Shown here in pieces: positions 49,054 through 58,829 of a stretch of 64,000 nucleotides of DNA; position 1 is the first letter of the stretch, and every line of letters begins with the position of its first letter. The notes under the pieces are model-generated. The model saw nothing but the letters and a program-made list of their open reading frames with translations, searched no databases and was not told the DNA's origin. Origin of the DNA: Rikenellaceae bacterium (GTDB lineage: Bacteria; Bacteroidota; Bacteroidia; Bacteroidales; UBA932); contig DPKJ01000012.1 of the NCBI GenBank assembly GCA_003542575.1, forward strand, positions 51,790-115,789, given 5' to 3'. Position numbers and translations under genes: made by a program.

Positions 49054-49959
49054 ATGAAAAAATCTGCTTTGGGGAGAGGTCTTGGCGCCCTGATTTCCGA
49101 TATTGACAATTTAAACCTGAACAAGCCGCTTGTTTTGCCGGGAGAGGCTACCCCCTCTTCTATTTCAGAAATTGCACTTGATCAGATTGAGGCAAATCCC
49201 TTTCAACCCAGAAGCACATTTGACGAAGAGTTGCTTGAAGAGCTTGCAGAATCTATTAAAACAATGGGGCTCATCCAGCCTATAACAGTACGATTCACAG
49301 ATGGCGGTAAATACCAGATAATAAGCGGAGAAAGAAGATTTCGCGCCTCTTTGCTTGCCGGTCTTACACATATACCGGCCTATGTAAGAAAGGCTGATGA
49401 CCAGGGTATGCTCGAGATGGCTATTGTTGAGAATATTCAGAGAGAGAATCTTGATGCCATTGAGGTGGCAATTAGCTTTCAAAGACTTATTGAAGAGTGT
49501 GACCTTACTCAGGAGCAGATGGCAGAAAGGGTTGGTAAAAAGAGGGCAACAGTTACCAATTATCTGAGACTTCTTAAACTACCGGCAGAAATTCAACTCG
49601 CAATAAGAGCAAAAAGAATCACTATGGGTCACGCCAGAGCGCTTCTTGCATTGGATAATCCTAAAAAACAGCTCAAATTGTGCAACGGGATTATCGAAAA
49701 TGACCTCTCTGTAAGGCAGGTTGAAGAGAAAATCAGGAAAATGACAGAAGTTCTTGAGATAAAACCGGTAATTGAAGAGCACACTCAGGAGCTGGACGAA
49801 TCATTTTTCCGTCTGCTCGATTTTTTGGGAAAATATTTCAATAACAACATAAGTCTTAAAAAAGAGGGTAAAGAGGGAGCAGGCTCAATTACAATCAGAT
49901 TCAGCGGAGATGAGGAGATTATAAATTTCATTAACGCTATCGAAAAAACAAACCTTTAA
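49054..49959 (+). CDS. parB: Chromosome partitioning CTPase ParB (Spo0J)
   Basis: A 301-residue protein. The N-terminal ParB/Srx CTP-binding domain includes IEANPFQPRSTF and GERRFRASLLAGL. The central helix-turn-helix (about 150-175, TQEQMAERVGKKRATVTNYLRLL) recognises parS. A C-terminal dimerisation region follows. I did not find a parS palindrome by eye in this region. Confidence 0.97.
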   Translation: MKKSALGRGLGALISDIDNLNLNKPLVLPGEATPSSISEIALDQIEANPFQPRSTFDEELLEELAESIKTMGLIQPITVRFTDGGKYQIISGERRFRASLLAGLTHIPAYVRKADDQGMLEMAIVENIQRENLDAIEVAISFQRLIEECDLTQEQMAERVGKKRATVTNYLRLLKLPAEIQLAIRAKRITMGHARALLALDNPKKQLKLCNGIIENDLSVRQVEEKIRKMTEVLEIKPVIEEHTQELDESFFRLLDFLGKYFNNNISLKKEGKEGAGSITIRFSGDEEIINFINAIEKTNL

Positions 49960-49964
49960 CAAAT

Positions 49965-50885
49965 ATGAAGCAACGCCTCTTATTTTTGCTTCTTTTTACT
50001 CTGCTCTCCTTACAGGCGTTGGCTCAGGTACAGGGACAGATGCAACAGGTGCGCCCTCCCGGTGCACCGGGTAATCAGCAACAAAATACTACGGATACAA
50101 ACTATGTTTACAATCGTAAGCCTCCATATACTTTCAAACGGTATTTTAATAGTCTTGCAGGTAAAGACAGCATGAACATTACCAGAATGTGGGCAGGCTC
50201 TATAATTGTTCCGGGTACAGCACAGCTTTACAATAAGGAGTATTGGAAAATTCCTGTTATATATGGGACCATTGGTGCGTTTACATATGCTGGATACAGA
50301 AATAACACCCTGTGGCACGAGACCGGTGACAAAAAATTCAAGACTACCCGTGACCTTTGCTATTTGGGAGCGGCTCTCTCTTACTGGGGGTCTATTCTTG
50401 ACGGAGTATCAAATTACAAATTTTACAAAGATGTGCTCCCCGCAAGGGCATCTCTCTATTCTGCAATGCTTCCGGGGTTAGGACAGTACTACAACGGAGA
50501 CTACTGGAAGATTCCGATTATCTATGGGGGTTTCATAACTGTAGGATATTTTATATCTTCGAACAATTCGCAGTTTCAACGGTATAAATATATGTACTAT
50601 GAGACAAGCAACCCGGATTCGCCACTTTTTGGCAAATATAATGCGCAAACAATGAAGTATTATAAAGATACATACAGGAGATACAGAGACTATTCAATAC
50701 TTACCGGAATAGCAGTCTATGCCCTGAATATTATTGACGCCAATGTTTTTGCCCACCTTCAGGATTTTGACATCAGTGATGATCTTTCAGCATCATTTCT
50801 ACCCGGTGTCATTATGCCTGTTAACCCTCAGTTAACTTACAATATTGGCCCCACTGTAGGCCTTAATCTCAAACTAACATTTTAA
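49965..50885 (+). CDS. DUF5683 family membrane protein
   Basis: A 306-residue protein with a signal peptide (about 1-20, ALAQ), a proline/glutamine-rich linker and two repeats of the pattern PGTAQLYNKEYWKIPVIYG and PGLGQYYNGDYWKIPIIYG (about 83 and 174), each followed by hydrophobic segments. This is DUF5683, usually found directly behind parB in Bacteroidetes. The function is unknown. It starts 5 bp after parB and ends 6 bp before mltD. Confidence 0.88.
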   Translation: MKQRLLFLLLFTLLSLQALAQVQGQMQQVRPPGAPGNQQQNTTDTNYVYNRKPPYTFKRYFNSLAGKDSMNITRMWAGSIIVPGTAQLYNKEYWKIPVIYGTIGAFTYAGYRNNTLWHETGDKKFKTTRDLCYLGAALSYWGSILDGVSNYKFYKDVLPARASLYSAMLPGLGQYYNGDYWKIPIIYGGFITVGYFISSNNSQFQRYKYMYYETSNPDSPLFGKYNAQTMKYYKDTYRRYRDYSILTGIAVYALNIIDANVFAHLQDFDISDDLSASFLPGVIMPVNPQLTYNIGPTVGLNLKLTF

Positions 50886-50891
50886 ATTAAG

Positions 50892-52514
50892 ATGAGAAAG
50901 ACCGTATCAATTATTTTGTTTTCATTATTTGCAGTATTACTGCCGCAAACAGCACACTCCCAGATCTTTTCAAAAAAACCTTCGAGAAATGCCCTTGTTG
51001 CAGAGATTGAAAAAATGAAAAGAACAATAGACTCTTTAAAACAAGAACTGGAATACGAATCTATTCCAATGATTGATACTATAAGCTCAAATGATTCAAT
51101 CAACCCCGGAGGATTGAGTTTTTTTGACAGTGAAGACTTTATCGACGCACAGGCTTCAACCGACAGTCTGCTCAGCGTATGGTATGTTCAGAGAAGCATG
51201 ATGATAGACGAAAATTCCATCATTAATCTTGAAGACGAACAACTAACTTCAGACATACCTGACTCTGTCTATATTGCACGTTTAAAGGCACTTAATTCGT
51301 TTATCCCCCTTCCATACAATAACATCGTAAAGAACCATATAATTTTTTACACTCAGCGTATCCCAAACAAAATTGATGTTATGCTGGGTCTTTCCAATTT
51401 TTACATGCCTCAGTTTGAAGAGATTTTTGACCAGTACAATCTCCCTAAGGAGCTAAAAATTATGGCAATAATTGAGTCGGCATTAAACCCAAGAGCAGTA
51501 TCGAGTGCAAATGCAAAGGGTATGTGGCAGTTTATGTACAGAACAGCTTTACAGTACAACCTTAGAATTGACTCATATGTTGACGAGAGACTTGACCCAA
51601 TTGCATCGGGACACGCTGCTGCAAAATATTTGAGAGATTCATACACTATTTTTGGTGACTGGCTCCTGGCAATTGCATCTTATAACTGTGGCCCCGGAAA
51701 TGTTAACAAAGCGATAAGGAGAGCCGGAGGATCAAGAGATTTCTGGACAATTTACCCCTATCTGCCAAGGGAGACCAGAGGATATGTTCCGTCATTTGTT
51801 GCAGCAATGTACACAATGGCATATCACAAAGAGCACAGAATTACCCCAAGACCAATCTCCATGGCTGCTCACTTAGATACATTTTTGATCACACGGCCAT
51901 TGCATTTCGGACAGATTTCTGAACTTACCGGCATTACAAAAAAGGAGCTTAGTGACTACAATCCCCAGTATCTCAATGAAATAATACCGGGAAACAACAA
52001 GGGAAACATACTAAAACTCCCATACAATTACACAAATGCTTTTGTAGATAACCAAAGTATAATCTATGGCTATAAAGACAGTATCTTCTTCAATCCGATT
52101 GTCTATAATAACGCAAAAAATTCCTCAGCTACACCGCAGCGGAGTTCTGTTACTCATACTGTAAAATCCGGTGAAACATTGAGCCATATTGCCAACCGTT
52201 ACAGGGTAAGAGTGTCAGATATTCAGGCCTGGAACGGAGTAAAATCTGTAATCAGACCGGGACAGAGGCTCACCATACATACATCCAACCCTCCGGCTCA
52301 GGCTACCAGAACCACAACAACCGCCTCTGCCTCTACTCCAAGAACAACCAGTTCAGGTGGATATGTCATGTACACAATCCAAAAGGGTGATACCCTGTGG
52401 GAAATTTCCAGAAAATTCGAAGGGGTAAGCCTGAATGATATAATGAAACTTAACGGGTTTACAAAAAACACCAAAATAATGCCCGGAAGAAAAATCAGAA
52501 TCAAACCTGTTTAA
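50892..52514 (+). CDS. mltD: Membrane-bound lytic murein transglycosylase D-like protein with two LysM domains
   Basis: A 540-residue exported protein (signal peptide 1-24). The SLT domain (about 175-310) has IIESALNPRAVSSANAKGMW with the catalytic Glu (about 195) and YNCGPGNVNKAI. Two LysM domains follow at about 418-463 (THTVKSGETLSHIA) and 492-538 (MYTIQKGDTLWEIS), joined by a Thr/Ser/Ala-rich linker. It cleaves peptidoglycan glycan strands. It is the last gene of the cmk-to-mltD run and convergent with the next gene (14-bp gap). Confidence 0.95.
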   Translation: MRKTVSIILFSLFAVLLPQTAHSQIFSKKPSRNALVAEIEKMKRTIDSLKQELEYESIPMIDTISSNDSINPGGLSFFDSEDFIDAQASTDSLLSVWYVQRSMMIDENSIINLEDEQLTSDIPDSVYIARLKALNSFIPLPYNNIVKNHIIFYTQRIPNKIDVMLGLSNFYMPQFEEIFDQYNLPKELKIMAIIESALNPRAVSSANAKGMWQFMYRTALQYNLRIDSYVDERLDPIASGHAAAKYLRDSYTIFGDWLLAIASYNCGPGNVNKAIRRAGGSRDFWTIYPYLPRETRGYVPSFVAAMYTMAYHKEHRITPRPISMAAHLDTFLITRPLHFGQISELTGITKKELSDYNPQYLNEIIPGNNKGNILKLPYNYTNAFVDNQSIIYGYKDSIFFNPIVYNNAKNSSATPQRSSVTHTVKSGETLSHIANRYRVRVSDIQAWNGVKSVIRPGQRLTIHTSNPPAQATRTTTTASASTPRTTSSGGYVMYTIQKGDTLWEISRKFEGVSLNDIMKLNGFTKNTKIMPGRKIRIKPV

Positions 52515-52528
52515 CCTATTCCAAAAAT

Positions 52529-54475
52529 CTAAAGCTTGATTCTTAATTGAATTTTTGCTTCACCTTTAGAGGGGCCTTGAATCAGTTCGAGCCCCTCTCC
52601 TGTTTTATCCCTGTCAGAATATGTAGTGGATGAATATCTCAACCATATCTCTGCATAATTTAAAAGTGCAAGTTTAATGTTTAAATACCATCTGATTCCT
52701 CTTCCATACAGTGCTGTTGTACGAAATTGGTAAAGAATCTCTCTTTCATAGCTGTAAATCCTGTTTTCCCAATGGGGGATTTCAAACCAGGCGCATCGTG
52801 CAGAGAGAGCCAATTTGTTGTCAGCTGATTTGAAAATAAGTTCCTGATGAATGTTAAATCCGTAGTTTATTACCTCATTTTTCTTGTAAAATGAGATATC
52901 TCCTCTGGAGTGAAGCGTCATACAATCTTTGTAAGAGAACCTTAAATCTGACCTGACATAGCCTTTATTATCGTTTTTTGAGCCTCTTATCTCCACTTTA
53001 ATGTTATTTGCGGGCTCATATTCATACTTTAGGGAGTATTTCCCTGACTTTCCTCTAAGTGTGGTATGAAAGTTAAGCCTGCTTTTACGGGATATAATTG
53101 TTTTTATTGAAAACTTGAGAGAGAGCTCTCCTCCTTTGGCTGCATCAATTGCTGACAACCTTGATAAATAACCGACAGAAGAGTATTTGAAAAGTGTCGA
53201 AAAATCTGTCTTATCAGAAAGCCTTAGAAGTATACCTGATATGCAGGCAGGAGAACCCGAAATATCCGTTGCCAATTCACCAAATAAAACAGCCTTCCCT
53301 CTGATATATCTCCAATCTGTTCCAACATTGGCGTAATAGTTCCGGTAATTAGCAGCCTTTTGGAGAAGAGTTGAGTCTTTTCCGGCATAAAGCAGCGAAT
53401 ATCTGTCTACTGTTGCTGTTGCACCTATTTTAAATGAGTTTGACGAATAATTTATGTTTATCCCGGCCATGTTGCCGCCAAGCGTCCCTTTTCTCTGCAA
53501 AGTTGTTACTGTATTGTGTAATCCCGTTTTAAGCAGAGAGGTGTATCCTTGAGAAACGACTCTTGCATCATACATCCTCGCCGAAAAAACTAAAGTTGCA
53601 GTTAAGCATCCCCGGTTAAAAGTTGCAGCAACACCTTTAAAGGATGCATTTTCGTCGGATGCACGGTAATTATTTATCCCCTGCTCTCTTCTCTGGCTGT
53701 CAAATGGCTCCCAGGAAGAGTCCATAATAAACCCATTCCACAGAACCAGACCCTGCCCGAATCTGGCAGTATATGATCCAATCACTATCTTTTCTGCAGT
53801 AGTTTTATCTCCTATGCCGATATTATTTAAAGTGATATTCCAGGATAGATAGTCAAGTGTTCTCTCGCCGGGGTCCTTCTCTGTAGTGACCAAAATCGTT
53901 GCTCTCTCTCCTATCTCGAAGGTGGTTTGTCCGTAAAAATGGAGTGGGTTTCCCAGATATCTAATATCAGGATTTTTTGTGTAATCCTCTTTTGAAACAG
54001 GCATATAACCCTGTCTTTTTTGAGGAACCACTGATGACCGGAGCAATGTCTGGGAGGTCAAAGGTCTCAAAGTGGGAAGAGGCTTTAAATCTCCTTTAAA
54101 AGTTATGAATGGTTGCAATATTCTCAGCTTTTCCGGTTCAACACCGGGTATAAGGCTAAACTCCAAAAAAGAGAGTATTGCTCCACTTTGCTTTCTGTAA
54201 TCAAGAATTGCCTCAATTTCAAACTCCGTAAGTAATTTTAAACTCTCAAAATCAGAATTACGGGCTCTGTTGATATTCAACTTATAATCAATTAATTTGG
54301 CATAATGCGAAGTGAGTTCCTCAACATAACTGCCATCCGACTCAAAGTCGAAATTACCCCTTCCCAAAATTTTCTCTATTACAGATTCAATGCATTTTAC
54401 ATTGTTCTCTCTGTTCTGACAATAGACTACATTGCTGCATAAATGCAGCAATGCACACATAATCAACCCCCTCAT
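52529..54475 (-). CDS. Exported protein with N-terminal helix-hairpin-helix and predicted outer-membrane barrel
   Basis: A 648-residue protein with a signal peptide (cleavage near VYCQ, about residue 20). Residues about 60-125 contain ComEA-like helix-hairpin-helix repeats (LNINRARNSDFESLKLLTEFEIEAILDYR, then LIPGVEPEKLRIL). The remaining roughly 500 residues alternate hydrophobic and polar residues and are aromatic-rich, ending in KAEI.QLRIKL-like strands typical of an outer-membrane beta-barrel. Similar proteins are annotated in Bacteroidetes as HHH-domain proteins of unknown role. It is followed by purE upstream on the same strand (59-bp gap). Confidence 0.8.
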   Translation of the reverse strand: MRGLIMCALLHLCSNVVYCQNRENNVKCIESVIEKILGRGNFDFESDGSYVEELTSHYAKLIDYKLNINRARNSDFESLKLLTEFEIEAILDYRKQSGAILSFLEFSLIPGVEPEKLRILQPFITFKGDLKPLPTLRPLTSQTLLRSSVVPQKRQGYMPVSKEDYTKNPDIRYLGNPLHFYGQTTFEIGERATILVTTEKDPGERTLDYLSWNITLNNIGIGDKTTAEKIVIGSYTARFGQGLVLWNGFIMDSSWEPFDSQRREQGINNYRASDENASFKGVAATFNRGCLTATLVFSARMYDARVVSQGYTSLLKTGLHNTVTTLQRKGTLGGNMAGININYSSNSFKIGATATVDRYSLLYAGKDSTLLQKAANYRNYYANVGTDWRYIRGKAVLFGELATDISGSPACISGILLRLSDKTDFSTLFKYSSVGYLSRLSAIDAAKGGELSLKFSIKTIISRKSRLNFHTTLRGKSGKYSLKYEYEPANNIKVEIRGSKNDNKGYVRSDLRFSYKDCMTLHSRGDISFYKKNEVINYGFNIHQELIFKSADNKLALSARCAWFEIPHWENRIYSYEREILYQFRTTALYGRGIRWYLNIKLALLNYAEIWLRYSSTTYSDRDKTGEGLELIQGPSKGEAKIQLRIKL

Positions 54476-54534
54476 ATCTCCCCCTCATATTAAATTATCT
54501 TGGTTATATCAACCTGCTTTGATTTCCGGTGAAA

Positions 54535-55047
54535 CTAGTTCACCTTAAAAGGATACTTAACCCCCTCTAGCTCTTTGTTGGCTTGTTTGATTTTTGATGC
54601 CAGATCCTCTTTAAATTTAATCATTTTATCCATAAGTACCGGATCTGCAGTTGCCAATATCTGAAACGCTAGAATTGCAGCATTTTTTGAGTTATCAAGT
54701 GCTACTGTGGCTACTGGAATTCCGGAAGGCATTTGAAGAATTGACAACACAGAATCCCATCCATCCATAGAGATGGTTGATTTTACAGGAACTCCTATTA
54801 CAGGCAGTGGTGTGAACGCTGCCACTACACCAGGAAGGTGAGCAGCTCCTCCTGCTCCGGCAATGATTACCTTAACACCTCTTTTGTGGGCTCCCTTGGC
54901 AAATTCGGCCACCTGTTCTGGTACTCTGTGTGCCGAAAGGGCATTAATTTCAAACGGTATCTCCATGTCATTCAGGAATTCAGCCGCCTGTTTCATAACC
55001 GGCAGATCTGAAGTGCTGCCCATAATTATACTCACTAAAGGATTCAT
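54535..55047 (-). CDS. purE: N5-carboxyaminoimidazole ribonucleotide mutase
   Basis: A 170-residue class I PurE. It has the N-terminal GSTSDLPVMKQAAEFL, the catalytic-loop SAHRVPE and AGAGGAAHLPGVVA. It moves the carboxyl group of N5-CAIR to C4 in purine synthesis. The ATG at 55047 gives the usual N-terminus (NPLVSIIMGS). It is divergent from hpt. Confidence 0.97.
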   Translation of the reverse strand: MNPLVSIIMGSTSDLPVMKQAAEFLNDMEIPFEINALSAHRVPEQVAEFAKGAHKRGVKVIIAGAGGAAHLPGVVAAFTPLPVIGVPVKSTISMDGWDSVLSILQMPSGIPVATVALDNSKNAAILAFQILATADPVLMDKMIKFKEDLASKIKQANKELEGVKYPFKVN

Positions 55048-55071
55048 CGCTATTACAAAAATTGGTTTAGG

Positions 55072-55079
55072 CAAAAATA
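55072..55079 (-). promoter_or_regulatory. Candidate -7 box of purE
   Basis: The minus strand reads TATTTTTG (TAnnTTTG), 24 bp before the purE ATG. On the other strand TAATTTCG at 55085-55092 is a near-consensus box for hpt. Confidence 0.4.
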
Positions 55080-55112
55080 ATCATTAATTTCGCAGCCACA
55101 AACAATTTGAGT

Positions 55113-55649
55113 ATGGAGCGCATAAAACTGCATGATAAAGAATTTAAGATTTTCATTCCGAGTGAAAAGATTCTTAACAGTATAGGCGAAGTGGCTGAAA
55201 AGCTCAATAATGACTACAAAAATTGTGAGACTCCTCTCTTTTTATCGGTCCTGAACGGGTCCTTCATGTTCACATCTGACCTTATTAAACTCATAAAGTT
55301 TCAGTGTGAAATCTCCTTTATTAAGCTCTCTTCCTACAGTGGAACAGAGTCCACAGGGGAGATTAAAGAGATTCTGGGTCTAAACTCTTCTGTAAAGGGC
55401 CGTAATGTCATTGTCGTTGAGGACATAGTGGACACAGGCTCAACAATCGAAGAGTTATACAAGCTTCTCCGTGAAGCTGGTGCCGCTGATATTAAAATTT
55501 GCACGCTTCTTTTAAAGCCTGAAGCTTACGATAAGGAGATTAAAATTGACTACACAGCAATGGAGATCCCAAATGACTTTATTGTAGGTTATGGACTAGA
55601 TTACAACGAACTGGGCAGGCAGTATAAGGACATATATGTCCTGGATTAA
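55113..55649 (+). CDS. hpt: Hypoxanthine phosphoribosyltransferase
   Basis: A 178-residue type I phosphoribosyltransferase. The PRPP motif is VIVVEDIVDTGSTIEEL, with FLSVLNGSFMFTSDL near residue 50 and the purine-binding IVGYGLDYNELGRQ. It salvages hypoxanthine and guanine to IMP and GMP. It opens an operon with adk, obg, a PAP2 gene and lplA. Confidence 0.97.
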   Translation: MERIKLHDKEFKIFIPSEKILNSIGEVAEKLNNDYKNCETPLFLSVLNGSFMFTSDLIKLIKFQCEISFIKLSSYSGTESTGEIKEILGLNSSVKGRNVIVVEDIVDTGSTIEELYKLLREAGAADIKICTLLLKPEAYDKEIKIDYTAMEIPNDFIVGYGLDYNELGRQYKDIYVLD

Positions 55650-55662
55650 CCTTGTGTCATAG

Positions 55663-56250
55663 ATGAAATATTTTATAATTTTTGGTCCCCCGGGTGCCGG
55701 TAAGGGAACACAATCTACGCTTCTTATTGAAAAATACGGATTAAGGCACATCTCTACCGGAGAGTTGCTTCGAAAAGAGATTGCAAAGGGCAGCGAAGTA
55801 GGAAAAATAGCAAAAGAACTTATTGATAAAGGTCAGTTTGTTGAAGACAAAATTGTACTGGATATTATTAAAGATCAGATTTGTAACCGGGATTCAACAG
55901 TAAAGGGTTTCATTTTTGACGGTTTTCCTAGAACCATTTCACAGGCAGAGGCTCTTGACAAATTATTGCTTGAATGCAACAAAAGAAGTGTTAACGCTGT
56001 TATGTCTCTTGAGGTTGAAGATAAACTGATAGTAGATAGAATCCGGAAGAGAGCAGAAATTGAGGGAAGAAAAGATGATTCTGCAATAGAGACAATTCTG
56101 AACAGGATAAAAACGTATCATGCCAAGACAGAACCTCTCATAGCTTATTATAAAGAGAAGGGCAAATATCATCATATCAAGGGTGACTTACCCGTAGATG
56201 ATATATTTAAAAATATTTGCTCAATAATTGAGGGTTTAAAAAATGAGTAA
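55663..56250 (+). CDS. adk: Adenylate kinase
   Basis: A 195-residue kinase with the P-loop GPPGAGKGTQ (7-16), GFPRTISQAEAL and a short LID without zinc ligands (RIRKRAEIEGRKDDSAIETI). The short LID explains why it is shorter than the 214-residue E. coli enzyme. It overlaps obg by 8 bp. Confidence 0.97.
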   Translation: MKYFIIFGPPGAGKGTQSTLLIEKYGLRHISTGELLRKEIAKGSEVGKIAKELIDKGQFVEDKIVLDIIKDQICNRDSTVKGFIFDGFPRTISQAEALDKLLLECNKRSVNAVMSLEVEDKLIVDRIRKRAEIEGRKDDSAIETILNRIKTYHAKTEPLIAYYKEKGKYHHIKGDLPVDDIFKNICSIIEGLKNE

Positions 56251-57238
56251 CAATTCAAATTTTGTTGATTACGTAAAAATATTTTGTGCATCCGGAAAAG
56301 GAGGTAAAGGTTCTGTACACCTTAGAAGAGAGAAATTCATTCCAAAAGGTGGCCCGGACGGTGGAGATGGTGGACGCGGAGGGCATGTTATACTAAGGGG
56401 TAATTCCCAGTACTGGACGCTTATTCACTTAAAATTCAGAAAACATATCAGGGCTGACCATGGTGGCGGAGGCAGCGGCGCATTGAGACATGGGGCCGAT
56501 GGTAAAGACGTATACCTGGATGTTCCTCTTGGAACTGTTGTAAAAGTTGCAGAGACAGGAGAGGTTCTTTTTGAGATTACTGAGCAGGGTGAGGAGAAAA
56601 TACTTGCACAAGGTGGCAGGGGCGGAATGGGTAATGCATTTTTCAAAACTGCTACAAACCAGACACCACGCTATGCACAACCCGGTGAAGATGGACAGGA
56701 GGACTGGTTCATTTTTGAGTTAAAGGTTCTTGCAGATGTTGGATTGGTAGGCTTTCCAAATGCCGGTAAATCTACTCTGCTTTCAAAGATTTCAGCCGCA
56801 AAACCAAAAATTGCCGATTATCCGTTTACCACACTTGAACCAAATCTTGGTATAGTTGCATGTCGTGACCATAAATCATTTGTTATGGCCGATATTCCGG
56901 GAATTATTGAGGGAGCTCACGAAGGAAGAGGGCTTGGACTGCGATTTTTGAAACATATTGAGCGAAATTCAATGCTGTTGTTCATGATTCCGGCCGATGC
57001 TAAAGACATCGCCGGAGAGTACAAGATTCTTCTAAGGGAGCTAAAAATGTACAACCCGGAACTATTGGATAAAGAGAGAGTTTTGGCAATTACAAAGTGT
57101 GATTTGCTTGACGAAGAGCTTGAAAAAATGATTAAGAAGGGATTACCAAGAAAAATTCCTCATATTTTCATATCATCATATACCGGTAAAAATTTGGTAC
57201 AACTCACAGATTTACTGTGGACTAAACTAAACTCATAA
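56243..57238 (+). CDS. obg: Obg GTPase (ObgE/CgtA)
   Basis: A 331-residue protein. The Gly-rich OBG fold (1-160) has GGKGSVHLRREKFIPKGGPDGGDGG. The G domain (about 160-330) has GFPNAGKSTLLS, DIPGIIEGAHEGRGLG and TKCD. It lacks the variable C-terminal domain found in longer members. It acts in 50S maturation and stress control. Confidence 0.97.
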   Translation: MSNNSNFVDYVKIFCASGKGGKGSVHLRREKFIPKGGPDGGDGGRGGHVILRGNSQYWTLIHLKFRKHIRADHGGGGSGALRHGADGKDVYLDVPLGTVVKVAETGEVLFEITEQGEEKILAQGGRGGMGNAFFKTATNQTPRYAQPGEDGQEDWFIFELKVLADVGLVGFPNAGKSTLLSKISAAKPKIADYPFTTLEPNLGIVACRDHKSFVMADIPGIIEGAHEGRGLGLRFLKHIERNSMLLFMIPADAKDIAGEYKILLRELKMYNPELLDKERVLAITKCDLLDEELEKMIKKGLPRKIPHIFISSYTGKNLVQLTDLLWTKLNS

Positions 57239-57247
57239 TTTATTCGG

Positions 57248-57832
57248 ATGTTAGAGCGTATATCAGAATTTGACACCTATCTCCTTTTGCTGATAAACGG
57301 ATTTAATTCTCCTTTTTGGGACAAGGTGATGCTTATTTTCACCGCAAGACTTCCCTGGATTCCGCTGTATGCAATTATCCTTGCATATATTATTCACCGT
57401 TACGCAATTAAAGAGGGCAAAACGTGGTTTGCGGTTTCTGTTATAATGGCAATTATTGCAACTTTTGCTCTAACCGATATTGGAAGTTCATTTATAAAAG
57501 ATTTAACTGAACGTTTAAGGCCTGGTCATGACCCATTGGTCTATGATCTGGTCAGATTACTGGATGGAAAAGGCGGAATGTACGGTTTTGTCTCAAGCCA
57601 TGCGGCAAATGTATTTGGTTTTGCAACAATAACCTCTCTTGTATTTCGAAAAAATTTATACTCTGTTTTAATATTTCTTTGGGCTTTAACAGTATCTTAC
57701 AGCAGAATTTATGTTGGAAGGCACTTCCCTTCTGATGTATTATGCGGAGCCATTCTGGGTGTTATAATTGCAACCGCCATTTACTATATGCTGAAGATAT
57801 TGTTCAAAAATAAAAAAAAGCGCAAAAGATAA
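57248..57832 (+). CDS. PAP2 family membrane phosphatase
   Basis: A 194-residue membrane protein with five to six hydrophobic segments and the three-part phosphatase motif: KDLTERLRPG (about 85), SSHAANVFG (about 118) and SRIYVGRHFPSDVLCG (about 155). Candidate substrates are undecaprenyl diphosphate or phosphatidic/phosphatidylglycerol phosphates. A basic tail (KNKKKRKR) ends the protein. It starts 9 bp after obg and ends 1 bp before lplA. Confidence 0.92.
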   Translation: MLERISEFDTYLLLLINGFNSPFWDKVMLIFTARLPWIPLYAIILAYIIHRYAIKEGKTWFAVSVIMAIIATFALTDIGSSFIKDLTERLRPGHDPLVYDLVRLLDGKGGMYGFVSSHAANVFGFATITSLVFRKNLYSVLIFLWALTVSYSRIYVGRHFPSDVLCGAILGVIIATAIYYMLKILFKNKKKRKR

Positions 57833-57833
57833 T

Positions 57834-58823
57834 ATGATATACATTATTGACCACTCTACCGACCCACAATGGAACCTGGCCACTGAGGAGTATCTGTTTA
57901 AAGAATTCAAACAACCCATTTTCAGACTATGGAGAAACGATGCCTCAATAATTGTGGGATTGCATCAGAACGCCTATGCCGAGATTAATGTAGAGTATGT
58001 AAGAAAGAATAATATCCCTGTGGTGAGACGGTTATCAGGAGGTGGAGCTGTATTTCATGATCTGGGCAATGTGAATTTCACATTTATAGATAACAGAAAC
58101 CAATCTGAAGATACTGCAAGTATGTTCGCCCGTTTTACTCGTCCCATTCTTGAAGCAATGGCTGAACTTGGCATAAAGGCAAACCTTGAGGGGAGAAACG
58201 ATCTGGTGATTGATGGTAAAAAGTTCTCCGGGAATGCTGTTGCTGTCTATAAAAACAGAATTCTGCAACACGGAACGCTGCTCTTTTCTGCCTCTATGAA
58301 CAACCTCTCAATGGCTCTTGCCGACAGAGAGGTAAATTTCACCGGAAAGGCAGTAAAGTCAAACAGGGCAAGGGTGACAAATATCTGTGAGCACTTACCA
58401 AAATCTATGACAGTCGAAGAGTTTATACTCTTCCTGGAGAAGTTTATTACCGATAAGGGAAAGGGGTCTTTCACCCGTTATAACTATACACCCGAAGATT
58501 TGGCTGCAATTGCACGGCTTAAGCTGGAAAGATACGGAAGAGACGAGTGGAATTACGGCTCTTCACCATCGTACGGTTATTCAAAGGTTTGTCGATTCCC
58601 TGCCGGATTGCTTGAGTTATATATGGAGGTGGATAAAGGGATTATCAAAGATCTCAAATTTTATGGCAATTACTTCTTCCTTAAAGAGACCACCGAAATT
58701 GAGGAGCACCTAAAAGGTTGTGAACATCTGAGAGATAAAATTGAAGAGAGAATACAAAAAATAAACCTCTCCGATTATTTTCAAAATATAAGCGGAGAGG
58801 AGTTTCTTTCTCTTTTTGACTAG
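57834..58823 (+). CDS. lplA: Lipoate-protein ligase A
   Basis: A 329-residue ligase. The large domain has RRLSGGGAVFHDLGNVNFTF (about 64-83) and KFSGNAVAVYKNRILQHGTLLF, and the small C-terminal domain is present (about 245-329). It activates scavenged lipoate with ATP and attaches it to 2-oxoacid dehydrogenase and glycine cleavage H proteins. It is last in the hpt operon and convergent with hpf (6-bp gap). Confidence 0.95.
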   Translation: MIYIIDHSTDPQWNLATEEYLFKEFKQPIFRLWRNDASIIVGLHQNAYAEINVEYVRKNNIPVVRRLSGGGAVFHDLGNVNFTFIDNRNQSEDTASMFARFTRPILEAMAELGIKANLEGRNDLVIDGKKFSGNAVAVYKNRILQHGTLLFSASMNNLSMALADREVNFTGKAVKSNRARVTNICEHLPKSMTVEEFILFLEKFITDKGKGSFTRYNYTPEDLAAIARLKLERYGRDEWNYGSSPSYGYSKVCRFPAGLLELYMEVDKGIIKDLKFYGNYFFLKETTEIEEHLKGCEHLRDKIEERIQKINLSDYFQNISGEEFLSLFD

Positions 58824-58829
58824 TATATA

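Noticed and set aside
48284..49959. ParA-ParB as evidence for a plasmid or integrated plasmid
   Set aside because: The pair sits among cmk, ispH, priA and mltD in the usual chromosomal order for the phylum.
55663..57238. Short adenylate kinase LID and missing C-terminal domain in Obg as truncations
   Set aside because: Both lengths are normal variants of these families, and reading frames and motifs are complete.
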